Shown here piece after piece: positions 13,268-25,400 of a stretch of DNA of 64,000 nt; the stretch's first letter is position 1, and each line of letters starts with the position of its first letter. The notes under the pieces were generated by a model. That model was not told where the DNA came from. It worked only from the letters and a program-made list of their open reading frames with translations, and searched no databases. The stretch is taken from contig CM051521.1 of NCBI GenBank assembly GCA_028015205.1, positions 105,438,513-105,502,512 of the forward strand. The letters are read 5' to 3'. The position numbers and the translations under genes are program-made. The stretch comes from Mytilisepta virgata. Its lineage: Eukaryota > Mollusca > Bivalvia > Mytilida > Mytilidae.

Positions 13268-14063
13268 ATTTTTTTATACGACCGCAAATTTTTACAGACA
13301 TATTATGGGATGAGCCTGTCATAGTGGTCGTCAGCGTCTGTAGACAGTTAGGTTTCCGCTCATTTACTTTTGTTCTATTGAATGTATCCTTATAATATTT
13401 TACCACAATGGAACCCCTTAAGAAATACAGGTTGAGATTGATTTTGGGGAATCTGGCCCCAACAGTAGGGACTCCAATACAAATCTTAGAATCATTGGAA
13501 TATTGACATTTTCTCCTTAAAATACTGAAAATGGGAAATTTTTAAATTTTAAGTTTTGGAAGGGGTTCTCTAGAAGTCTTTCAATACGTTATAGGACGTT
13601 AATATCTAAAAAGTAGTCCATCAATGAATGTCTTACAAGCACTGTTTTCCCAAGGAGTCACGGAAAAAATGACTAAGTCCAACACTTTTTACTGTTTTTT
13701 TTATATTGAATAATTTTGTTTCATTTTTATTGATCTGAAGTTGAAAATTTGTTCCAGTAACAAAAGAGTTACTGATTTTATGTGATTTTAAACAGACATA
13801 TTTTAATTAATTAAAGGTTAAAAATGCTTCATTTTCAGAAATTCCTAGATTTCCAAATTGTTTGTCAATTCTGTCAGCTTCAAAGCAATGTAACTTTTGA
13901 GTCCATTGGTCGATTTTCATTCCGTTTTTTGCAATGGATTTTTTCGTTTTGAGATCTTTTAGGTTGAACATTTTTCAATACTGACAAAATGACTATTAAT
14001 TTACTCTTGGAGTCCCTACTAACATTTTTTTCTGGGGGTCATTAAGGGTTTTTTGGTATAACT

Positions 14064-15074
14064 TTTTAGCTCACCACTTTAAAGCATGTGAGCTATTTTC
14101 ATCACTTGGCGTCCATCGTCGTCATCATAAACTTTCCTTTAAAGATTTTCTCCTCTGAAACCACTGGGCCAATTGAAACAAAACTTGCCAGCAATGTCCT
14201 TAGATGGTCCTCTTGCAGAATTGTATCTGATGACCTGGCCTGTCATCCAAGATGGCCATCAGAGCCGAACATAATTTAACATAGGACCCTATGGGGAATT
14301 TAATTAAAGATCTTCTTGTCTGTAACCAGTTGGCCAAATAGAACAAAACTTAGCAGCAATAATCCTTACAAGCTTTTTACATTTTCATCTTCTCCTCTGA
14401 AACCCCTGGACCTATTGAAGTGAAACTTGGCCTGAAGCTTCTATGGAAGGTCCTTAACAAAGTTTGCATAAATCATCCTGGTCTGTGAAACAAAATGGCC
14501 GCCATGATCATTTACATGTTCTGAAGTAATCTGGTGACCCAGCCCTTCATCCAAGATGGCCACCAGAGCCGAACATAGTTTAACATAGGACCCTATGGGA
14601 AATTTACTTAAAGATCTTCTTGTCTGAAACCACTTGGCCAATTGGAACAAAATTTAACAGCAATGGTTCTTAGGTGGTCCTCTTCCAGAATTAGATTTGA
14701 TGACCACATCCACCATCCAAGATGGCCACAATAGCCGAACATAGTTTAACATAGGACCCTAAGGAGAATTTAATTAAAGATCTTTTTGTCTGAAACCATT
14801 TGGCCAATTTGAACAAAACTTGGTGGCAATGGTCCTTAGGTGGTCCTCATTCAGAAATTTATCCGATGACCCAGCCCGTCATCCAAGATGGCCACCAGAG
14901 CTGAACATAGTTTAACATAGGACCCTATGGGGAATTTAACATAGGACCTAAGTGGAAAAATCACTGAAAGATTTTCTTGTTTGAAACCAGTGAGTCAGTT
15001 GGAACTTTACAGGTTGCCAGTCAAGATGGACATAGTCCAGGTGAGTGATACAGGTTCCTTGGAGCCTCTAGTTT
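14064..15074 (+). mobile_element. Family A hairpin element, copy 1
   Basis: The 5' stem is GCTCACCACTTTAAAGCATGTGAGC-like (arms GCTCAC and GTGAGC). The core is tandemly arranged: each unit has CTCTGAAACC, TTGGCCAATTGGAACAAAAC, GGTCCTTAGGTGGTCCTC, CCAAGATGGCC and a TAACATAGGACCCTATGGG end. The 3' end reads CAGGTGAGTGATACAGG, then a hairpin arm GGAGCC and CTCTAGTTT. There is no coding capacity; open frames through it are by-products of the repeat. Confidence 0.75.
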
Positions 15075-15097
15075 ATTATTTGTCTGATTTTTATGAT

Positions 15098-16435
15098 TTT
15101 TAGCTCACCTGTCCTAAAAGGACATGTGAGCCTTTGCCATCACTTGGTGTCTGTCCGTGTGTAAGCTTTTTACATTTTCATCTTCTCCTCTGAAACCCCT
15201 GGACCTATTGAAGTGAAACTTGGCCTGAAGCTTCTATGGAAGGTCCTTAACAAAGTTTGCATAAATCGTCCTGGTCTGTGAAACAAAATGGCCGCCATGA
15301 TCATTTACATGTTCTGATTGGTCGAAATTTAAAACTTCTTCTCCACTGAATTCATAAAGCCAAATGAACTGATTTTTGGTATGGGGCATCTATGGAAGGT
15401 CTTTTACAAAATTTGCATAAATCATCCCAGTCCGTGAAATAAATTGGCCGCCATGAGCATTTACATGTTCTGATTGGTCGAAATTTAAAACTTCCTCCTC
15501 TGAAACCGTAAAGCCAAATGAACTGATTTTTAGTAAGGAGCATCTATGGAAGGTCCTTTTCAAAATTTGCATAAATCATCCCAGTCCATGAAACAAAATG
15601 ACCGCATTTACATGTAGCATTTACATGTTCTGACTGGTCGAAATTTAAAACTTCTTTTCCTTTGAAACAGTAAAGCCAAATGAACTGATTTTTGCATAAA
15701 TCATTTTGGTCCTTGAAACAAAATGGCCGCCATGAACATTTACATTTTCTGATTGGTTGAAATTTAAAACTTCTCTGAAACCGTAAAACCAAATGAACTG
15801 ATTTTTGTTGTGGAGCATCTTTGTAAGGTCCTTTACAAAATTTGCATTAATCATCCTGGTCTGTGAAACAAAATGGCCACCATGAGCATTACATGTTCTG
15901 ATTGGTTGAAATTTAAAGCTTCTTCTCATCTAGAACCGTAAAGCCAAATGAAGTAAATTTTAAATGTTCTGATTGGTCTTTATTTAAAACTTCTCCCTTG
16001 AAAACGTAAAGCAAAATGAACTGATTTTTGGTATGGAGCATCTATGGAAGGTCTTTTACAAAATTTGCATAAATCATCCTGGTCCATGAAACAAAATGGC
16101 TGCCACGAGCATTACATGTTCTGATTGGTTGAAATTTAAAACTTCTTTTCCTCTAAAACCGTAAAGCAAATTGGTATGGAGCATCTATGAAAGGTCCTTT
16201 ACAAACTTTGCATAAATTATCATAGTCTGTGAAGCCTTTATATGTTCTCATTGGTCAAATTTTTAAATTCTTCTCCTCTGAAACTGTTTGGCCAAATGAA
16301 CTTATACTTGGTATGAAGCATCTTTGGAAGGTCATTTACAAAGTTGCCAGAAATCAATCTAGTCCATCAAATCAAATCAAAAGTTTGTGACTCCCAGGTG
16401 AGCGATACAGGCTCAGCCCTCTGAGCCTCTTGTTT
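15098..16435 (+). mobile_element. Family A hairpin element, copy 2, with about eight core units
   Basis: It starts with TTTTAGCTCACCTGTCC pairing to GGACATGTGAGC, and ends with CCAGGTGAGCGATACAGGCT, a GGCTCAGCCCTCTGAGCC hairpin and CTTGTTTG. The core is a run of roughly 130-165 bp units, each with AAGCCAAATGAACTGATTTT, GGAGCATCTATGGAAGGTCC, AAACAAAATGGCCGCCATGA and GTTCTGATTGGT. These units differ from those of copy 1, so the same ends carry different core repeats. Confidence 0.78.
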
Positions 16436-17042
16436 GTTTTAGTGTTCCTTGGTGAAAATGGAAAAATTAATTTCTGATCTGTTTTTTCACTTTCTCTTGC
16501 CATTTTTGAGATATAAGGTGTTGAAAAGGGACATGCCTTAATTTTTTAAACTTTTTTATTTATTATCTGATTTTGATAATTTTTTTAAAATGGTGTAAGA
16601 AATACAACAAATTTATTCCAGACATTTTTGTGTAACTTTTGTAATTGCCCGGATAAAAGGGATTAAAGGGGCCAAAATTAGCCATTTTGAGGGACACCTA
16701 AAATTTATATTTTTCATCCAATTTTAATGGAGATTTTTTTCTGTTAATTCATCTTTATGAGTGCTTTCAGTAGTATGTTAACAAATTTTTTCTATCCTTC
16801 ACAGTTTTTGAGATATTGGTGGTTAAAGGGGCCAAAAAACAATGTAGCTGGAATTCTAAATTTTTTTTGTTTTTCATCTGGTTTTTGTGAAAGGTCCAAT
16901 ATTTCTGTGTAATGTATATTATATTATCAAACACTTTATTGGGTAAAGCTTAATAATATGTCCAGATTTACTTTAATTCTTTACATGTCGACATGATGTG
17001 GTCTTATCATGCTGCGCTTAGTGAAGCCCTTTATTAGTTTTT

Positions 17043-18976
17043 ATTAGCTCACCTGACCCAAAGGGTCAAGTGAGCTTTTCTCATCACTTGGCGTCCGTCG
17101 TCCGTCGTCCGTCGTCGTCGTCTGTTAACTTTTAGAAAAATCTTCTCCTCTGAAACTGCTGGGCCAAATTGGACCAAACTTGGCCACAAGCATCATTAGG
17201 GTATCTAGTTTAAAAAATGTGTCCGATGACCCCGCCTGCCAACCAACATGGCCGACATGGCTAAAAATAGAACATAGGGGTAAACTGCAGTTTTTGTCTT
17301 GTATCTCAAAAACTAAAGCAACTAGAGCAAAACTGACATGGGGTAAAAATGTTCATCAGGTCAAGATTTACCTGTCATGAAATTTTCAGACGAATCGGTC
17401 AACCCTTTGTTGGGTTATTGCCCCTGAATTGTTAATTTTAAGGAAATTTTGCAGTTTTAGGTTATTATCTTGAATATTATTATAGATAAAGACAAATTGT
17501 AAACAGCAAAAATGTTCAAAAAGTAAGATCTACAAATAAGTCAACATGACCAAAATCGTTGATTGACCCCTTATAGGAGTTTTTGCCCTTTAAATACGGC
17601 ATCCAGCGTAAACTATCCTTTAAAGATCTTTTCCTCTCAAACCACTGGGCCAAATGAGACCAAACTTTGGTGGAATGGTCCTTGGGTGGCCCCCTTCCAA
17701 AATTATTTCTGGCATGCCGGACTTCCAACCGAGATGGCTGCTGTTACTAAAAATAGAAAAAAGGGAGGTTGATTTTCAAAAATCTTCTTATATGAAACTA
17801 CAAGTCCTGTTGCAACCAAAGTTGGCAGTAATAGTTCTTAGGAGGTTCTCTTTCAGAAATATGTCCAATGACCCGGACTGTTAACCAAGATGGCCGCCAC
17901 AGCCGAACTTAGTTTGACATAGGGCCCTATGGGAAAATTCATTGAAAAATCTTCTCGTCTTAAACCACTTGACCAATTGGAACCAGATTTGGCAGCAATG
18001 GTCCTTAGATGGTCCTCTTACAGAGGTGTGTCCAATGACCCGGACTGTCAACCAAGATGGCCGCCACAACCGAATTTAGTTTAACATAGGGCCCTATAGG
18101 AAAATTCATTGAAAATCTTTTTGTCTGAAACCACTTGACATATTGGAGCCAGACTTGGTGGCATTGGTCCTTAGGAGGTCTTTTTTCAGAAATGTGTCTG
18201 ATTTCGTGGACTATGAACCAAGATGGCCGCCACAGCAGAACTTAGTTTAACATAGGACCCTATGGGAAAATCACTCAAAAATCTTCTCGTTTGAAACAAC
18301 TAAGCCAATTAGAATTAGACTTGGTAGCAATGGTCCTTAGATGGTCCTCTTTCAGAAATTTGTGCGATGACCCGGACTGTCAACCAAGATGGCCGCACAA
18401 CCGAACTTAGTTTAACATAGGGCCCTATGGAAAATTCATTGAAAAATCTTCTTGTCTGAAACCACTTGACATATTGGAGCAGGACTTCGTGGCATTGGTC
18501 CTAAGGAGGTCACTTTTTTAGAAATGTGTCTGATTTCGTGGACTGTGAACCAAGATTGCCGCCACAGCAGAACTTAGTTTAACATAGGGCCCTATGGAAA
18601 ATTTCATTGAAAAATCTTTTTGTCTGAAACCACTTGACATATTGGAGCCAGACTTGGCAGCATTGGTCCTTAGGAGGTCCTCTTTCAGAAATATGTCCGT
18701 TCACCAAGATTGCTGCCACACCGACCTTTGTTTAATATCTTTTAGTCTGAAACTGCTTAGCCAGTTGGAACAAGACTTAGCAGAAATGGTCCTTAGATGG
18801 TTCTCTTTTAGAAACTGGACTGTCAACCAAGATGACTGCCACAGCTGAAATTAGTTTAACATAGAATCCTATAGAAAAATCAGCCAAATTGACTGCAACA
18901 CTTAAATTTTTAGGTCTGCTCAAGATGAAAAGTTAAATCCAGGTGAGCGATACAGGCTCTTGAGAGCCTCTAGTTT
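17043..18976 (+). mobile_element. Family A hairpin element, copy 3
   Basis: 5' stem AGCTCACCTGACCCAAAGGG to GTCAAGTGAGC, followed by a CCGTCGTCCGTCGTC microsatellite, then a tandem core of about 180-bp units (CCAAGATGGCCGCCACAGCC, TTAGTTTAACATAGGGCCCT) and the 3' end CCAGGTGAGCGATACAGGCT, TTGAGAGCC, TCTAGTTTT. It is one of the longest copies; its unit number has expanded inside conserved ends. It starts a few bases after the family B 3' end. Confidence 0.8.
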
Positions 18977-19340
18977 TATTCTTTTAACCATTGCCATGGT
19001 CAAGTTTCTGACTTGATTCTTAACATCATTGGTTGGTCAAGTTTCTAACATAATAGATATGTATATTGTAAAATTATTATGATTTTCTATCTTTTGGTTT
19101 TATACGTTAAATCATTGCCTTGGTCCAGTTCTTTACAATAAAGTTATTTTATATAAGGACATAACATGAACTATAACAATATATATTAACATTAATGTTC
19201 AAATGTTGTAAGAAAAGAATGCAGATACCACAGTGTCTGCAGTGAAACATTTTCTCAGACATAAAATGTATAATGAATGTGGATTCTGATGATTATAAAT
19301 AAGATGTCCTCTTTAATCATTTATGAATAAATGTTTGCAG
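18977..19340 (+). other. Intergenic or 5' UTR intron upstream of the Kelch coding start
   Basis: AT-rich, no repeat recognised. The acceptor ATGTTTGCAG at 19331-19340 implies that at least one untranslated exon of the Kelch gene lies upstream; I could not locate it. Confidence 0.45.
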
Positions 19341-19486
19341 ATTATTTCGTAGTCAAAGCCACAAGTAGAAGTTGCCATGGCAACTATAGATGTTCGTCCA
19401 AAGATTTTGCAGCATCGAGACCGTCCAGCTTTTAAGCATAAACAGCATACACAAAAAGCATTTGATGTCCTTAATCAAATGCGAAG
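19341..19486 (+). CDS. KLHL3: Kelch gene, first coding exon
   Basis: The exon follows the acceptor TTTGCAG; the first 36 nt are 5' UTR. ATG at 19377 has a favourable context (GCCATGG). It encodes 36 codons plus two bases, including a lysine/histidine-rich stretch ([17 protein letters not shown]) that precedes the BTB domain in KLHL proteins, and ends at a GTCAGT donor. Confidence 0.9.
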
Positions 19487-22400
19487 GTCAGTATAAGATT
19501 TACAGTATTTTGGGTTCATTAAATGCCCCATCAGCATTAATCAGACATTGAGATCAAGAACATCTTGTAGGTAGTTCAGGGACTAATCTAGATGGCCAAA
19601 TGGGGATTTAAGTCTCCATTTTTTTTTAAATCATCAAGTTGCTGAGACATTTTGCCAAAGGGCAACAACTCTTACTTGTTTGTTTTTAGCTAGTTGTGAA
19701 CAACCAAAATGGCACCTAAGTTCTTGCTACAGTTTTGATAAGTACTTCTGATTCATGTGTAGCCATGTGATCAACAAAATTTATATACAAAATTAACATC
19801 AACAATGCCTTGAGAACATTTTAACAGGAAATTAATATCGGGATACCAGTCTTCTCCCCACAAATTTTGGATAGCACAGTGGTGACCTCGAGGCAAATGA
19901 TAAATGACAAAATACATGTAGTCAAGGGGAGGGGGGGGGGGGGGGGGGGGGGCTGTTTTACTACTAAATACAAGTGTTGCAGTGTCAGTATGATATATAA
20001 ATAGATCCACTCATCATACTAAAACTCATTTAATTAGTTGCAATTGTTCTGTTTTTCATTTGCCCAAATGTCTTTACATATGCTATATAATCAAGCTATA
20101 GGTCAACCTAGGCTAGTATAGAATTTGCCACCACTTATTGCTTCTGGTTGAGACATTTGTATTACTGGTATTATATAAACTATTTGTATAAAGCTTTATA
20201 TTTAAAAAGATAGAAGATGCTTTATACCTTGTATGCAGATACCTTATGTTATGTACTTTTCGTCTGTCATATGTCCATTGTCCTTGACCTTGATTGTAAC
20301 GTGCACATGTCTGTCTGGCTGGTATCATTTGTCCTTGACCTCATTTTCATGGTTCATTGGTCAACATTAAGTTTCTATTGTTTGGTCCTCTTCTCAGATA
20401 CTATTAGTTATAGGTCAGCTATATGTGGTGTATGGAATGATTGTAAGGTGTGCATGTCTGTCTGGTAGGTTTCATCTGACCTTGACCTCATTTTCATGAT
20501 TCATTTGTCAATGTAAAGTTTCTCTTGTTTGGTCCTCTTCTCAGATACTATAAGTTATAGGTCAACTATATGTGGTGTATGGAATGATTGTAAGGTGTGC
20601 ATGTCTGTCTGACAGGTTTCATCTGACCTTGACCTCATTTTCATGGTTCATTGGTCAATGTTAAGTTTCTGTTGTTTGGTCTTCTTCTCAGATGCTATTA
20701 GTAATAGGTCAACTATATTTGCTGTATGGAATGTATTTTATTATTTAACTGCTGATTACTTATATTGAAATAGTCTCATTATTTTATAAAAATCTTTAAA
20801 TAACATTAATAATGATAATATAAATAATAAAAACTTTTAAGGGATCATTACAAAATAGTGATTAACAAAAACATTGGAAGTGAAAATGCATGAGTGTTTA
20901 ACATAGAATACAGTTCACTCCAGTCCCTTCATAAAGATTAATTGACTTCATGTTCATTCATCATTAAAATGTTAATTTAATGTAAAGCTGATATAAACTT
21001 ATTTTTTATTACTTTCAAATTAATTCAATTTCGAACACTAAAAGTCAGGTGAGACATTTCAGTGTGTCCACTCTTGTTTTTCTATTTCAAACTATGCTTA
21101 TTAGCTAAGTACAAGGTTGGTTTGTCAAGATTCAAGACCCATTGTTTGGTTTCATGTTAAATTTTATGCACCATTTACATAGCTTTCCTTGCATATCATT
21201 TATAAAGATGAGCCATAGATACACTTTCTGCCATTCAGGTCTATACATGATTGCCTCACTTTAGAAGCTGAAGGCATTTTACACAAGTCACAAAGTACTT
21301 TGGTCACAGTAATTGTCAATATCGGCGTTATCACTTTTTGGACTTTTCTGATCCAGTCTTGTTAACCCATCGAAATACGGAATTATCTGTTGTCCTCCAT
21401 CATTTTGCATCTGGTTCTGACACTTCTGAGTTCTCTGAGATTCCAAGTCGATATGAACAGCAGATGAGCTGTTCAATGTCCTTGACCTAGCTAATATAGA
21501 AACAACCTCGACACGCGTGATTTATCTGAATATCACCAGACTGGTCTTTGCATAAAACAATTGTCAAAGTCAAGATTACACTTTTATTTAAATTAATTTG
21601 TAGCATCATCATAAAAAAATTTAAATGATCTTTGCCTTTGGTAACATGATAATCAACTGGACACCTGGTACATAGGATTCATTTTTAGCTCACCTGGCCA
21701 AAGGCCATGTGAGCTTTTGCCATCACTTTTCGTCCGTCCGTCCTTCCGTCGTAAACTTTTCATTCAAAAATCTTCTCCTCTGAAACCGCTGGGCCGATTG
21801 ATTTGAAACTTAATAGGAATAATCTATGACATGTCCTCCACAAACGATCCTCATTTTATATTGATCGGATGAAAAACATGGCCACTGTTGCTAAAAATAG
21901 AACATAGGGGTAGATTGCTGTTTTTGGCTAATAACTCAAAAACCTTTACAGATATCGAAAATCTGACATGGGGGTAAAATTGATCAGCATGACGAGATCT
22001 ACCTACCCTGAAATTTTGAAGGAAATTCCAAAATCCATTTAGGAGTTATTGCCCTTTTTTCGTCAAATTTTCAAAATTTTAACATTCAAAAATCTTCTCC
22101 TCTGAAACCGCTGGGCCAATTGGTTTGAAACTTAATAGGAATGATCTATGACATGTCCTCTACAAACGATCCTCAATTTATTTTGATCTGACATAAAACA
22201 TGGCTGTGGTAGCTAAAAATAGAATATAGGGGTGCATGTGTTGTTTTTGGCTTATAACTTAAAAACCGTTACAGATATAAAAAAATCTGATGGGGTAAAA
22301 TTGATCAGCATGATAAGATCTACCTAACATGAAATTTTGAAGGGATTCCCAAATTCTATTTAGGATTTATTGGTTTGTGTAATTTGAGGTTGGGTTCTGT

Positions 22401-25400
22401 TACATTTATTTAAGGTTCACCCCTATTCCTGGTCAATTTTATCAACTTCCTGCCAGGACTACCACCATCAGGGAACATATTTTAACATTAAACCTTATGA
22501 AAAATAAATCTTCAACAAATTTTCCCTGGACAATTGAACCAATTGCAACAAACTTGGTCAAGTAGTTGATTAATTGTCCAATGAAAACCAGACTCCAGAT
22601 GAGCGATACAGGCTCTGGTGAGCCTCTTGTTGATAACTCAACAGGAAACCAGTTAAATTGTTAAGCACATGTTTACTGGATTACTGGAAAACAAATACAA
22701 CAGCTTGGGCAAAATGTGAACTCACGATTTTTATACCACTGCAGTCCAAAATTATAACACTGCTGCAATCATGATAGTAACGTGGCAGAGAAATATACCA
22801 CCATGGTACCACAATGCTATTTAGGCTTAAGGAGAACACTGGATATGTCAGTCGGAGGAAGTAACATGATCAAGTTTATTATGAGTGTTCCCATTTATTT
22901 TTAGTCATGTAACCTATTATTGTTGACTTAATTAAGAGGTAATGACTGTACTAAGGGGAATAACATGCCAAATTTGATCATGTCTTTAGTCAATTTATTA
23001 TGGGCTTCATTTCCTAACCCACCAAATCAAAGAAGTCTCCAGAAAAAAGTTTGGAAAGAAACACATGAGATTGTCTCTTAAAAATGAAGAAACAAAAAAG
23101 TTTCAAGGAAATAGTCAAGAAAGCTTTCACTGAAAAATATGAGATTAGAAACTGTATTTCTGCATTGTAATATGAAAGTTATTTATTTCATGTTAAGCTG
23201 AGTTACAAAATGTATATTCACTTCCTTGAATGAGTCTCCACTTCTCCAGATCCTTATTCTGTCTTGGAGGGACAAGTCACTTCTCCCAAAGGTAACCCTC
23301 CCAAAAGATTAAGTCTAGATTAGATCCTGAAGTTATGTAATATTTAATGATGAGGCAATGCCCATTCCACAATAATAAATTGTAGTGCTAAATAGTGAAG
23401 TATGCATAATCAATAATAAAAAATCTTAGGTAATAAAAAACAAATTTAATATACTTTACATTGAGATTCATAGGAATAACATGTACATGTACATTCATTA
23501 GCTAAAATGTAGTGATTGGTTTTCAAGAATGTTGAATAAATCTTTGTACCAGCCTTAGGTTGTACTTGGTACCCTAATTTTAGTCCTAGTAATTTAGTTT
23601 TTGTCAATAAAAATAAATTGAGTGTTATCTGTATATTGGACTTAATAAGAGTTGTACATGTGTTTCTGGAAATGGTAGTTTGTTGATATAATTTATAAAG
23701 AACACAGCTAGTTTAATATGTATTCTTCATTTCAGAGACAATCTTTTATGTGATGTTGTACTCATCGCAGCAGAGACTGAGATACCAGCACATAAAGTAG
23801 TCTTATCATCGTGTACGTCATATTTTTATGCCATGTTTACTCAAGATCTTGCAGAGGCCAAAGCTGACAGGATTACACTACAAGAGATAGATCCTAGGGC
23901 TTTGGAACTTCTTATAGACTTTGTATATACCTCAGAAATTCAGGTCACTGAAGAAAATGTTCAGGTTTGTTACCATAGTATGCTAGTTTTGTTAATTGTA
24001 GTACATGTATAGTTGATGTTTTCCAGCAGTAAAAAATTAAACATAAATTTGGTCCTGGTGCAGTGGAACCTCTGTAAACCGAACAGCTGTGGGACCGGAG
24101 AAATCAGCCGGTTTTTAGAGGGTCCGGTTTTAGGAGGTCCCGGAAAAGTCATATCTGAGAACAATGAAAATGTTTGTAGCAGGAAGTAAAATTTCAATTT
24201 GGACAACACTAATACAAGATAAAACTGTTCAAAACTCAACCCTTGATCCTGTGTCAGTGGAAAAAGACAGATAAACAATCAATATCATACCATAATTCCA
24301 TTAATACTTACTGAGTAATAATAATACAAATTCCCACTAATCTGGAGTATCAGCTGATTACTTTAACATTGATTACAATCCAGAAATAAACTATCTAGTG
24401 CTAGACCATATATATATTGTGTATGTTATATATTTCAGACATTACTGCCTGCTGCCAATATTCTACAGATGACAGAAGTTAGAGATGCTTGTTGTGACTT
24501 CCTTCAATCCCAGTTACATCCATCTAATTGTCTTGGAATTCAAGCATTCTCAGATTTACATGCTTGTGCAGAACTAAAAAATTATGCTCAGACATACACA
24601 GAACAACATTTTGTGTAAGTTTTTGTGTTGTTTCATACAAATGTAAGCCAGATTTCTCAGGTATATTTCAAGTTTATGGTTATAAATATAGGATAATTAT
24701 GGCTGCAAGTAGTTACCATTTGCATTTTTTGTGAGTTAACATACATGTGAAGTGATTCATATTACCATTTTCAGTTATAGATTATACATACTTTTTTACC
24801 TCTAGAAATAAAGCTGAGAAAGGTGTGCATATTGTGTAGTACTACAGGCACACAAGACTTTTTTCTGGCGACTTTTAGATGTCAGTTCAAGAGAACAACT
24901 TCTTAAATAAGGTCGATAACCGCCATTATCGACATTATATACCCATATTTGATAAAAAGATATTGAAAACAACAACCGAGATTAAAATTCATACCTCTTA
25001 TAAATCCTTGAAAAGAGCGTTAAAACAATAAAAGGTATCCTGTTAGATTTTTATTTTTCGACCGCCATTTTTGTTTGTATCGTCGTCTGGTTCCCGGTGT
25101 CATATTTTTTTTTTTCAGGAACTATTCCAGTATCAGATCAAGGTAGAGATGTTGCGTAATCGACATTTATAAATGATTGACACAATTCAGTAATAAAATA
25201 AAATTAACGTTGTAATTTATGACATTTGACAGCACAAGTTTAAATATTGGTTCACTAAATTTTAAATTAAAATTGTGCAAACAAACAAGTCGTTCCAAAT
25301 TCAATTCGGAAATTAGAAGGTCATAGTTGATTTTCGTTGTCAACAATTCATCAATTTGTCTTAAAGCTTAGGCATTTTCCTAATTTATGTTTTATTTTAA

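Larger units (their letters stand above)
13268..17037 (+). mobile_element. Family B hairpin element, interrupted by two family A copies
   Basis: The 5' end, TTTTTATACGACCGCAAATT at about 13269, and a following segment with the family word TTGAGATTGATTTTGGGGAA match the better-preserved family B copy at 51536-54318. The 3' end near 17000-17037 has TGGTCTTATCATG, the hairpin GCTGCGCTTAGTGAAGC and TTTATTAG, comparable to the 3' end of the other copy. Family A elements at 14064-15074 and 15098-16435 sit inside. That the two ends belong to one insertion is inference from order and orientation. Confidence 0.5.
19487..23735 (+). other. Kelch gene intron 1
   Basis: Holds a 22-base G run at 19931-19952, a 147-bp tandem repeat at 20255-20735 and family A copy 4 at 21683-22631. 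The remainder is AT-rich with no coding signal seen. Confidence 0.7.

Noticed and set aside
14088..18848. Many short ORFs on both strands
   Set aside because: They follow the tandem core units of family A elements and share no domain; they arise from the repeat.
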